Shown piece after piece: positions 27,617-34,498 of a stretch of DNA of 64,000 nt (positions are counted from its first letter, which is position 1; each line of letters opens with the position of its first letter). A program made the position numbers and the translations under genes. The notes beneath the pieces were generated by a model. The model ran no database searches. It was not told the DNA's origin and was given only the letters and a program-made list of their open reading frames with translations. This DNA is from Streptomyces sp. DH41 (lineage in GTDB: Bacteria; Actinomycetota; Actinomycetes; Streptomycetales; Streptomycetaceae). Where the stretch lies: positions 1 to 64,000 of the forward strand of contig NZ_JARVKY010000024.1 of assembly GCF_029813785.1 (NCBI RefSeq), given 5' to 3'.

Positions 27617-27649
27617 CCGACCCCGAGATCAGGGAGATCTCGGGGTCGG
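27617..27649. repeat. Perfect 14-bp inverted repeat in divergent promoter region
   Basis: Arms CCGACCCCGAGATC / GATCTCGGGGTCGG with a 5-base centre (AGGGA). It lies between the divergent starts at 27532 and 27726, so it is not placed as a normal terminator; an operator or a 5' UTR hairpin is more likely. Confidence 0.75.
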
Positions 27650-27725
27650 CTCCTCCCCAGGTGCCGGTGACCTGGCGTACGACGGTGGTCGGGGCGCCGT
27701 CCCGTGGGCTGGGAGAATGGGGACC

Positions 27726-28262
27726 ATGAGCGACTCCTCCCCCGCCCGTCCCGCCGCGCCCGTCCTCGACGTCTGGTGCGAGCTCCAGTGCCCGGACTGC
27801 CACACCGCCCTGGACGACCTCCGCGCCCTGCGCGCCCGCTACGGCGACCGTCTGGAACTGCGGCTGCGGCATTTCCCCCTGGAGAAGCACAAGCACTCCT
27901 TCGCCGCGGCCCAGGCCGCCGAGGAGGCGATGGCCCAGGGGATGGGCTGGCCGTACGCCGAGGCCGTCCTGGACCGGGTCGCGGAGCTTGACCGTAAGGG
28001 AGAACCCCTGTTGGTCGAGGTGGCCCGCGAGCTGGGACTGGACGCGGAGGAGTTCGACACGGCGCTGATCGACGGCCGGCACATCCTGATCGTCGACGCC
28101 GACCAGGCCGAGGGCAAGGCGATCGGCGTGACCGGCACCCCCACGTACGTGATCGGCGGCGAGCGCCTCGACGGCGGCAAGAGCCAGGAAGGGCTGCGGA
28201 CGCGCGTCGAGGAGATCGCGGACCGGCTGCTGGCCGAGCAGGAGGGCTGCACGCGAGGCTGA
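27726..28262 (+). CDS. DsbA-family thiol-disulfide oxidoreductase
   Basis: 178 residues with a thioredoxin-fold core: active-site CPDC at residues 22-25, a helical insertion, and the cis-proline region GVTGTPTYVIGG. No signal peptide is visible, so it is probably cytoplasmic, closer to the FrnE/DsbA-like group than to secreted DsbA. It may reduce or isomerise disulfides. ATG at 27726. It is followed by a hairpin terminator and is convergent with the GNAT operon. Confidence 0.9.
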   Translation: MSDSSPARPAAPVLDVWCELQCPDCHTALDDLRALRARYGDRLELRLRHFPLEKHKHSFAAAQAAEEAMAQGMGWPYAEAVLDRVAELDRKGEPLLVEVARELGLDAEEFDTALIDGRHILIVDADQAEGKAIGVTGTPTYVIGGERLDGGKSQEGLRTRVEEIADRLLAEQEGCTRG

Positions 28263-28267
28263 GCCGG

Positions 28268-28292
28268 TGGCCGGCCGGGGCCCGGCCGGCCA
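28268..28292. terminator. Hairpin after DsbA-like gene
   Basis: Arms TGGCCGGCCGGG / CCCGGCCGGCCA around one base, six bases past the DsbA-like stop. The next 215 bases (28293-28508) hold no recognised gene; a -10-like TAGCGT near 28403 is the only signal seen. Confidence 0.7.
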
Positions 28293-28508
28293 TCGCCGTC
28301 ACAGCAGGGGGGAACTGTTCGTGGGGTAGCGTGCGTGAGGTCGGTTTAGCTCGATCGTGTGATGGTGTGCTCGCGCGCTTGCGCTGTCGTCGGCCGACTG
28401 GGCTAGCGTAATCAGCACGATCTGGGACGCCGGGTACGGCGCCAGTGTGCGGGGCTCCCGCTCCACCGGAGTGATGGTTCGGGGCCTCCCCGCCGCCTCT
28501 GGCCGTAC

Positions 28509-28646
28509 TCACTTGGCCAGGTCGTCAGGGAACTGGCCTCCCGGGGACCGGACCACGGACAGGATCCGTGTCGCCGCACTGGGGTCGAGTACGCCGGGGA
28601 CCAGTGCACCCAAGACCGTTCGGGGTGTGCGGCTGAGCGGACTCAC
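28509..28646 (-). CDS. 45-residue protein translationally coupled to GNAT gene
   Basis: A short ORF starting at a GTG (28646-28644) that overlaps the GNAT stop by four bases (GTGA). The product begins with MSPLSRTPRTVLGALVPGVL and ends SPGGQFPDDLAK. The mix of hydrophobic and charged residues looks like real protein, unlike the competing Arg/Ser-rich frames. No family recognised. It would be made with the acetyltransferase and might be a small partner. No Shine-Dalgarno is needed if reinitiation occurs. Confidence 0.5.
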   Translation of the reverse strand: MSPLSRTPRTVLGALVPGVLDPSAATRILSVVRSPGGQFPDDLAK

Positions 28647-29482
28647 TTCTGCTCAGTCACAAGGAACGGTTTGTAGAAGCTGTACCGCGTGGTCCCGTAG
28701 CCGAGCGACTCGTAGAGCCGCTCGGCCGGGGTGTTCCCCGCGAAGACGTTGAGGCCGATCAGCGGCCGGCCGGCGGCGATCGCCTGAGCCTCGGCCAGCA
28801 GCATCAGCGTTCGGCCGTGCCCCCGGCCCCGGTGGGCCGCGTCGGCCTCGACATCGAAGACGTAGGCCTGCTCCTGCCACAGTGCCAGCCACAGGACGCC
28901 GACCCGCGTCCCCTCGTGCTCCAGCACACTGAACATCATGTTCTCGGTGTCCAGGCCCTGCGGCAGGAGCGTCTCGTGGTCGCTGCGCGCCTTCGCGTAC
29001 GCCTCGGCCTCGGGCACGCCCCTCTCGATCCAGGTACGGGCGTACTGCTCCGACCCGTAGGCGTGCCAGGCGTCGAACTCGTCCGGTCTCATGGGTCGTG
29101 CGTGGCTGTCCGCGGGCAGGGCGGGCGGGGTGTCGCCGAGCGGCTTGGTCATGCCGCGGGTGCGCAGGACGTAGCCCAGCGCCTGGGCCAGCCGCAGGCC
29201 CGCCTCGGTGCCCGGTTCGACGCTCGCCTCGATCTGCCGGCAGCCCCAGCCCCGCGCGACCTCCTCGGCCGCGAGCGCGGCCACCGTGCCCCGGCCTCGC
29301 CGGCGGTCCGGTTCGTCGATGCGCAGCTCGCGGATCACGGCCACCGAGTCGCCGAAGGCGTGCGAGGTGCCGAGGTGTATCGCGCCGACGGGACGGCTGT
29401 TCACGCACACCTGGTAGCGGCGTGAACGCGTCCCGTCGGCGGCGCGCTGAAGCGGCTCGGTCGGCCGCAGGGTCGTGGTCAT
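28643..29482 (-). CDS. Tandem GNAT N-acetyltransferase
   Basis: 279 residues that contain two GNAT folds. The N-terminal one has the acetyl-CoA loop RRRGRGTVAALAAEEVARGWG; the C-terminal one has AHRGRGHGRTLMLLAEAQA and the usual tail NTPAERLYESLGYGTTRYSF. Many double-GNAT proteins keep only one active half; here both keep the R/Q-x-x-G-x-G pattern. Substrate unknown. ATG at 29482; a GTG one codon upstream is possible. Its stop overlaps the start of a 45-residue downstream ORF, so the two form an operon. Confidence 0.88.
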   Translation of the reverse strand: MTTTLRPTEPLQRAADGTRSRRYQVCVNSRPVGAIHLGTSHAFGDSVAVIRELRIDEPDRRRGRGTVAALAAEEVARGWGCRQIEASVEPGTEAGLRLAQALGYVLRTRGMTKPLGDTPPALPADSHARPMRPDEFDAWHAYGSEQYARTWIERGVPEAEAYAKARSDHETLLPQGLDTENMMFSVLEHEGTRVGVLWLALWQEQAYVFDVEADAAHRGRGHGRTLMLLAEAQAIAAGRPLIGLNVFAGNTPAERLYESLGYGTTRYSFYKPFLVTEQK

Positions 29483-29546
29483 CACGGGTGTTCTACCCGC
29501 CGGAGAGGCGAAGGGCAGCCGAATATCGGCAGCCTTGCGTCCACGG

Positions 29547-30368
29547 TCACGGATCGAGGTCGTCCCCGGCCCGCTCGTCGAAGATCCGCATGGCCTTGGC
29601 GGTCACCGGTCCCGGTGCGCCCGGCAGTTCACGGTCGTCGACGCGGTGCACGGCCTGGACGTCCCGCAGGGTGGAGGTCAGGAAGACCTCGTCGGCGCGG
29701 TCCAGGACGTCCAGCGGGAGATCGGTCTCGCGGGCGCCGGTCCACTCGACGGCCAGGGCACGGGTGATGCCGGCGAGGCAGCCGGAGGCGACCGGCGGGG
29801 TGTGGATCTCGCCGTCGAGGACGACGAAGACGTTCGATCCGGTGCCCTCGCACAGTTGCCCCACCGTGTTACCGAACAGCGCCTCCGTGGCGCCCTGTTC
29901 GCGGGCCCGGGCGAGGGCGACGACGTTCTCGGCGTAGGAGGTGGTCTTCAGGCCGGTGAGCGCGCCGCGTTCGTTGCGGGTCCAGGGCACTGTGATGACG
30001 GCCGTGGAGTCGGGGCGGCGGCCGGTCTCGCCGAGGGCGACGACGAGGGTCGGGCCGTGCTCACCGCGGTCGGAGCCGAGCGGGCCGTGGCCGCCGGTGT
30101 AGGTGACGCGCAGCCGGCCCAGCGGCATGGGGTTGGCTTCGAGGACGGCGACGCAGGCGCGGCGCACCTCGTCGAGGTCGGGATCGGGCAGCCCCAGGCC
30201 GCGGGCCGACCGGGTCAGCCGGTCGAGGTGCCGGGTCAGCGCGAACGGCCTGCCGTCCACCGCCTTCACCGTCTCGAAGATGCCGTCGCCCACGGTCAGT
30301 CCGTGGTCGAGGACGGAGACGCGGGCGGACTCGAGGTCCTGCAGCCCGCCGTCGAGCCAGATCTTCAC
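29547..30368 (-). CDS. pabC: Aminodeoxychorismate lyase PabC-like
   Basis: 273-residue fold-type IV PLP enzyme (branched-chain aminotransferase family). The PLP lysine lies in LKTTSYAENVVALARA, and the phosphate-binding region is EGTGSNVFVV. It should cleave 4-amino-4-deoxychorismate to p-aminobenzoate and pyruvate for folate synthesis. The GTG start at 30368 overlaps the pabB stop by four bases, which fixes both start and function by context; D-amino-acid transaminase is the alternative by family alone. Confidence 0.88.
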   Translation of the reverse strand: MKIWLDGGLQDLESARVSVLDHGLTVGDGIFETVKAVDGRPFALTRHLDRLTRSARGLGLPDPDLDEVRRACVAVLEANPMPLGRLRVTYTGGHGPLGSDRGEHGPTLVVALGETGRRPDSTAVITVPWTRNERGALTGLKTTSYAENVVALARAREQGATEALFGNTVGQLCEGTGSNVFVVLDGEIHTPPVASGCLAGITRALAVEWTGARETDLPLDVLDRADEVFLTSTLRDVQAVHRVDDRELPGAPGPVTAKAMRIFDERAGDDLDP

Positions 30369-31417
30369 GTCAGTAGCGCCTCTCCGCTTCCGTTCGCCTC
30401 GTACGCACCCGACGCTACCGCGAGCAGCCGGGACGCCTTGAGTTCGGTCTCCCGCCACTCCCCCTCGGGGTCGGAGCCCCAGGTGATGCCGGCGCCGGTG
30501 CCGAAGCGCAGCAGGCCCGCGGCGCGGTCGAGCCAGAAGGTACGGATGCCGACGGCCAGCTCGCCGGTCCCCCGGTCGGCGTCGACCCAGCCGATGCCCC
30601 CGCAGTACGGGCCCCGGGGCGCGGTCTCCAGCGCGTCGATGATCCGCAGGGCGCTCGACTTGGGCGCTCCCGTGACGGATCCGGGCGGAAACGCCGCGTC
30701 GAGCAGCTCCGGCCAGCCGGCGTCCGCGCGCAGTACGCCGCGTACGGTCGACACGAGGTGCACGAGACCCGGGTGCTTCTCGACGGCGCACAGGTCGGGC
30801 ACGGTCACGGTCCCCGTGGCGCAGATCCGCCCGATGTCGTTGCGGACCAGGTCCACGATCATCACGTTCTCGGCGTAGTCCTTCTCCAGCAGGTCGGCCT
30901 CGGTCCGCCCGGTGCCCTTGATCGGCCCCGACTCGACGACCCGGCCGGCCCGGCGCAGGAACAGCTCGGGCGACGCCGTGGCGATCTCGACGCCGTGCCC
31001 GGGCAGCCGGATCGTTCCGGCGTACGGTGCCGGGTTGCCGCGGGCCAGCAGGGCGGTGAGGGCGTCCACGTCGGCGTCGGGGGCGACGGGCGCGGAGAGC
31101 ACCCGGCAGAGGTTGGCCTGGTAGACCTCGCCGGCGGCTATGTGCCGGCGGACGCGCCGTACTGCCGCCGTGTACGCGGCGCGGTCGAGGGAGGAGGTCC
31201 AGTCGCCGACGGCCGGCCCCCGCCAGCCGCCGGGTATCGGCGCCGGTACCTGTGCCGTCCGCACCTCCGCGAAGCGTGCGCAGGTCAGACGGCCTTCGAA
31301 GTCCGCGCAGACGGCCCAGAAGCCGCTGGAGTCCAGGGCGGCGGGATCGCTCGTGACGTCGAGGAGGCCGGTGGCGAGGCGGTCGCCGAAGCGGGCGAGA
31401 GGGGGGAGGTCGAGCAC
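30365..31417 (-). CDS. pabB: Aminodeoxychorismate synthase component I (PabB)
   Basis: 350-residue chorismate-binding enzyme. Signature stretches: SGPIKGTGRTEADLLEKDY, MIVDLVRNDIGRI and the C-terminal GSVTGAPKSSALRIID. It joins ammonia (from a glutaminase subunit encoded elsewhere) to chorismate. It is shorter than classical PabB because the N-terminal domain is reduced. The GTG start at 31417 has no Shine-Dalgarno, but TAGACT lies seven bases upstream, so the mRNA probably begins at the GTG (leaderless). Confidence 0.9.
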   Translation of the reverse strand: MLDLPPLARFGDRLATGLLDVTSDPAALDSSGFWAVCADFEGRLTCARFAEVRTAQVPAPIPGGWRGPAVGDWTSSLDRAAYTAAVRRVRRHIAAGEVYQANLCRVLSAPVAPDADVDALTALLARGNPAPYAGTIRLPGHGVEIATASPELFLRRAGRVVESGPIKGTGRTEADLLEKDYAENVMIVDLVRNDIGRICATGTVTVPDLCAVEKHPGLVHLVSTVRGVLRADAGWPELLDAAFPPGSVTGAPKSSALRIIDALETAPRGPYCGGIGWVDADRGTGELAVGIRTFWLDRAAGLLRFGTGAGITWGSDPEGEWRETELKASRLLAVASGAYEANGSGEALLT

Positions 31418-31524
31418 GTTGTCGAGTCTAGGCCGGTGCCCCTGAGGTGACCCGAACGTGTCCTTCCGGGTGCCCTGACCAGGACCACGCGTGGCCGCAC
31501 CGCAGCACGCTGCACAAACGCGTT

Positions 31525-31553
31525 TTTGTGCTGGCCCCGGAATCCGCTAGAGT
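31525..31553 (+). promoter_or_regulatory. Promoter of tRNA cluster
   Basis: -35-like TTTGTG (31525-31530), a 17-base spacer and -10 TAGAGT (31548-31553), 41 bases before tRNA-Gly. Fits a vegetative sigma factor. Confidence 0.6.
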
Positions 31554-31594
31554 TCATGACGTCGCCGGGACGCGGAAGCGGACCGAACCGACAG

Positions 31595-31667
31595 GCGGAC
31601 GTAGCTCAGTTGGTAGAGCGCAACCTTGCCAAGGTTGAGGTCGCGAGTTCGAACCTCGTCGTCCGCT
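31595..31667 (+). tRNA. tRNA-Gly(GCC)
   Basis: 73 bases, acceptor GCGGACG/CGTCCGC, anticodon loop TTGCCAA (GCC), T-loop GAGTTCGAACCTC. First of five tRNA genes reading plus. Confidence 0.97.
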
Positions 31668-31701
31668 CGCAGGAAAAGGGTGCCTTCGGGCCCCCACACC
31701 T

Positions 31702-31772
31702 GGTGGAGTGGCCGAGAGGCGAGGCAACGGCCTGCAAAGCCGTCTACACGGGTTCAAATCCCGTCTCCACCT
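31702..31772 (+). tRNA. tRNA-Cys(GCA)
   Basis: Acceptor GGTGGAG/CTCCACC, anticodon loop CTGCAAA (GCA). The three bases after the discriminator are CCA, so the 3' end may be genome-encoded. Confidence 0.96.
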
Positions 31773-31776
31773 CCAA

Positions 31777-31848
31777 GGACGATTAGCTCAGCGGGAGAGC
31801 GCTTCCCTGACACGGAAGAGGTCACTGGTTCAATCCCAGTATCGTCCA
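31777..31848 (+). tRNA. tRNA-Val(GAC), copy 1
   Basis: 72 bases, acceptor GGACGAT/ATCGTCC, anticodon loop CTGACAC (GAC). Starts one base after the CCA of tRNA-Cys. Confidence 0.97.
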
Positions 31849-31882
31849 CTGGTCCGCAAGGACCTGATCCGCGAGGATCCCC

Positions 31883-31954
31883 GCGCGATTAGCTCAGCGG
31901 GAGAGCGCTTCCCTGACACGGAAGAGGTCACTGGTTCAATCCCAGTATCGCGCA
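31883..31954 (+). tRNA. tRNA-Val(GAC), copy 2
   Basis: 72 bases, same body as its neighbours but with the acceptor changed on both sides to GCGCGAT/ATCGCGC, a compensated double change that keeps pairing. Confidence 0.97.
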
Positions 31955-31976
31955 CGCAGTACTCGTAGCACTCCCA

Positions 31977-32048
31977 GGACGATTAGCTCAGCGGGAGAGC
32001 GCTTCCCTGACACGGAAGAGGTCACTGGTTCAATCCCAGTATCGTCCA
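31977..32048 (+). tRNA. tRNA-Val(GAC), copy 3
   Basis: 72 bases, same as copy 1 (GGACGAT acceptor, GAC anticodon). Last of the cluster and followed at once by a terminator. Confidence 0.97.
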
Positions 32049-32055
32049 CATTGAC

Positions 32056-32092
32056 CGAAGCCCCCGGCCGTCTCGTACGGCCGGGGGCTTCG
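32056..32092 (+). terminator. Terminator of tRNA cluster
   Basis: Stem CGAAGCCCCCGGCCGT / ACGGCCGGGGGCTTCG with a 5-base loop (CTCGT), eight bases after the last tRNA-Val. Confidence 0.9.
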
Positions 32093-32134
32093 TCGTGTCC
32101 TGCTCAGGTTGTCCCCTGCTCAGGCAGTGTCCGC

Positions 32135-32166
32135 GCTCAGCTGCTCAGCTGCTCAGCTGCTCAGCT
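32135..32166. repeat. 8-base tandem repeat GCTCAGCT, four copies
   Basis: Four perfect copies that run into the last codons of the zinc-ribbon gene, including its stop (32161-32163). Further degenerate CTCAGG units precede it at 32102-32123. Confidence 0.9.
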
Positions 32167-32445
32167 GGAGAAGAGCATGCGGCCGAAGCCCTTCTGACGG
32201 TGGTGACCGTGGTGGCCATGGCCGGCGTGCGGGGCTCCCCAGGCGGGAGCCGGTGCTGCCGGGTAGGCCTGCGGGGCGGCGGGCGGGGGCGGCGGAGCGG
32301 GCTGGGACCACTGGGCCTCCAGTCGGGTCAGCGACTCCAGCTCGCCGTAGTCGAGAAAGATGCCGCGGCAGCCGCCGCACTGCTCGATCTGAACGCCGTT
32401 GCGGTTGTAGGTGTGCATCGGTGCGTGGCACTTGGGGCACTGCAT
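32161..32445 (-). CDS. zf-TFIIB zinc-ribbon protein
   Basis: 94 residues. The N-terminal zinc ribbon has two CxxC knuckles (MQCPKCHAPM and IEQCGGCRGIFLDYGELESL) in the zf-TFIIB pattern. A Pro/Ala linker leads to a His-rich tail (HAGHGHHGHHRQKGFG) that might bind metal. Small cytoplasmic protein of unknown role, common in actinobacteria. The stop codon lies inside an 8-base tandem repeat, so the C-terminus (MLFSS) can vary between strains. Confidence 0.88.
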   Translation of the reverse strand: MQCPKCHAPMHTYNRNGVQIEQCGGCRGIFLDYGELESLTRLEAQWSQPAPPPPPAAPQAYPAAPAPAWGAPHAGHGHHGHHRQKGFGRMLFSS

Positions 32446-32546
32446 GCTCGGCTCAACTCCTCGCCGGTCGGTCCTGCTTCGCGTATCGCCAGGACAGACT
32501 CTGTCCGGCTGCGGGTCGGTTGCACCCTACTTCGCGAAACTTCTGC

Positions 32547-33506
32547 TCAACCGCGTGGGGCGGAAGGGCGGACGGAGGCCATCCGCGTGCAGGCGTCGAC
32601 CAGCGACCGGTCCACCTCGTCCAGGGGCCGGTCCTCCGCGACCGCCTTGGCGACGGCCCGGGCGGCGGTCTGCGCGGTGAGGGCGCGGGCCGGGACGTCC
32701 AGGGCGGGCCAGGGGTCGTCGTGCGAGGGGACGGCGGGGCCGCCGGCCGCGCGGTAGGCGGTGAGGAAGCGGTGCCACTCGTCGGCGGCGAGCAGTCCGC
32801 AGGCGTACCAGGCCGCCGGGCGGGCCAGGTCCCAGGCCGGGACGCCGGTGCCGAGGTCGTCGACGTCTATCAGCACCCAGGGCCCGTCGGGCGCTGGGTG
32901 GCGTATGAGCTGGCCGAGATGGAGGTCACCGTGGCAGAGGGTGGCCGTGTCCGGCATGGCCTCCTCGCCGCGCGCCCACGCGGGGAGGGCCGCCCAGGCA
33001 TCCAGCACGGGGGCGGTGGCGGGGTGGTGCGCGGCGGTGGCCCGGAGGCGGGCGACGGCCCCGGCCGCCTTCGCGGGGCCGCGCATGGGGGGTACGGCGA
33101 CGGGGGCCGGCGCCCGGTGGAGGCGGGCGAGAAGGGCGGCCGCGGCCTCCCAGGGCGCCGCGTCCGGGTCCTCCGGGTCCACGGGGGCGCCGTACGGCCA
33201 GTACGTGACGGGCCGCCCGTGCAGTGTGACGGGCGTCGGGCGGAGCGGAGGCAGGAGGATGCCGGGGAGCCGCGCGGCGACGGCGACACGGAGGGCCAGC
33301 TCGGCGGGGTCGGCGTCCGCCGCGTGGGCCTTGGCGACGGTGCCGGCGTGCCGGACGACGGTGGCGTCGGCGCGGTCGGCGAGGGTGACGTCGCAGACGG
33401 TGGTCTCGGCAGGGGTGGTCGCGCCGCAGGGGCAGGCCGGGGTCCGGGTGTGGGCCGTCGCCCTGACGCGGGCGGTCAGGGCTGGGAGGAGGGCGTCCGT
33501 GGTCAC
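32547..33506 (-). CDS. APH-family phosphotransferase
   Basis: 319 residues of the aminoglycoside/choline phosphotransferase fold. The catalytic loop is LCHGDLHLGQLI: the usual HGDLHxxN has Gln in place of the metal-binding Asn, which may weaken activity or reflect a subfamily. The metal motif LIDVDDLGTGVPAWDLA is intact. The N-lobe contains a Cys pair (PACPCG). Substrate unknown; could be a small metabolite kinase. GTG at 33506 has TACCCT seven bases upstream and no Shine-Dalgarno, so translation may be leaderless. Confidence 0.82.
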   Translation of the reverse strand: MTTDALLPALTARVRATAHTRTPACPCGATTPAETTVCDVTLADRADATVVRHAGTVAKAHAADADPAELALRVAVAARLPGILLPPLRPTPVTLHGRPVTYWPYGAPVDPEDPDAAPWEAAAALLARLHRAPAPVAVPPMRGPAKAAGAVARLRATAAHHPATAPVLDAWAALPAWARGEEAMPDTATLCHGDLHLGQLIRHPAPDGPWVLIDVDDLGTGVPAWDLARPAAWYACGLLAADEWHRFLTAYRAAGGPAVPSHDDPWPALDVPARALTAQTAARAVAKAVAEDRPLDEVDRSLVDACTRMASVRPSAPRG

Positions 33507-33606
33507 GGAGTGAGGGTACGCAGGCGCTCGTCCCGCACCGCCCCGGCGGCCCGGTGGTACGCAAGCGCTCGTCCCGCCCCGCCCCGTCGGCTCCGGTGGC
33601 AAGAGC

Positions 33607-33640
33607 AATGCCGGCGCAGCTCCCCAGCTGCGCCGGCATT
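33607..33640. terminator. Strong hairpin between small membrane protein and APH gene
   Basis: Perfect 15-bp stem AATGCCGGCGCAGCT / AGCTGCGCCGGCATT, loop CCCC, between two minus-strand genes; it likely ends the transcript from 33909. Next to it, about 33514-33598, lies an imperfect direct duplication of roughly 42 bases. Confidence 0.85.
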
Positions 33641-33726
33641 TTGCCGTCCGCCGCACCCCCGTCCCCACGGGGTTTCATGGATGGATGTCCCCGCCCGGAC
33701 CGCTCTTCCGGGCCTGGGGTCGCCGC

Positions 33727-33909
33727 TCAGCGCCCCAGCATCACACCCACGGACGACGCCTGTGTGGCCACTGTCTCCCACCCGTCGAAGACGAGGAGGA
33801 GCAGGGCCGCCAGGGGCAGGGCCATGAGCGTCGCCACCAAGGGATGGCGACGTCCCTGACGGCGGCTTTCCCGTGTGCGGACCAGCGTCCGCGGTACCGT
33901 CTGGGCCAT
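33727..33909 (-). CDS. Small basic single-pass membrane protein (60 aa)
   Basis: 60 residues: a strongly basic N-terminus (RTRESRRQGRRHPL) then one hydrophobic helix (LVATLMALPLAALLLLVF) and a short external tail (WETVATQASSVGVMLGR). ATG at 33909 is preceded by AGGAGAGGGACC, a clear ribosome site. Function unknown. A -10-like TAGATT near 34002 on this strand may be its promoter. Confidence 0.7.
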   Translation of the reverse strand: MAQTVPRTLVRTRESRRQGRRHPLVATLMALPLAALLLLVFDGWETVATQASSVGVMLGR

Positions 33910-34498
33910 GGTCCCTCTCCTGACCGATTCCGTTGTCTTTGGCAGCGGCGGGCGTTTGACCTCGGGGGACGAGTGCTGCACCCGCCGCTTGACCTCAAAT
34001 CTATGCGTCCGGCGATCGCCCGACGTCATGCCCTCGTACCGAATGCCGGGCCTCCCGGAGGATGAGCCATGACCTGCGGTGTACTCCCCTGGGTGGAGAC
34101 CGGGTCCCGGGTCTCGGGGTCTTCCCTGAGGGGGCGCCCGCCGTGCCCCGGTATCTCCGCGCTGTCCGGTGACATCGCTCACGTCCGACGGGTCCCCGCG
34201 CACCCCTGTCCCCGCCCGGCGCGGCACACCGTCCACCACCTCGCCATGCGGGCGGGGCGACCGCGCGGCGGCTCCCACCGTCTCCCCCCGAGCGTCCTCC
34301 CCCGGTCCAATGCCCGGCCCTCGGCGGGTGGTTGAGATCGCCGGAGAATCGAGACCGGCCCACCCTCGCGACCTCTGACCGCCCCTCAACTCTCCCCTCC
34401 CGCACTGACAATCCGTCGCTCCCGGAGGGCGCGGCCTCTGCGCGCGGGCGGCCGTGGAAACGTAAGCTGTGGCTCGTCACAGGGACCGGGCAGCGGGG
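33910..34498. other. 589-base intergenic region before Ser/Thr kinase
   Basis: No credible gene on either strand. It contains two TTGACCTC direct repeats (about 33955 and 33990), a -10-like TAGATT on minus, and the kinase promoter near its right end. The rest shows only composition-driven open frames. Confidence 0.6.

Noticed and set aside
28293..28508. Possible small RNA gene after the DsbA-like gene
   Set aside because: Only a weak -10-like element was found and no known RNA class could be matched.
33514..33598. Imperfect 42-base duplication as a possible attachment site
   Set aside because: No integrase or tRNA overlap is present, and it is simply a local GC-rich duplication.
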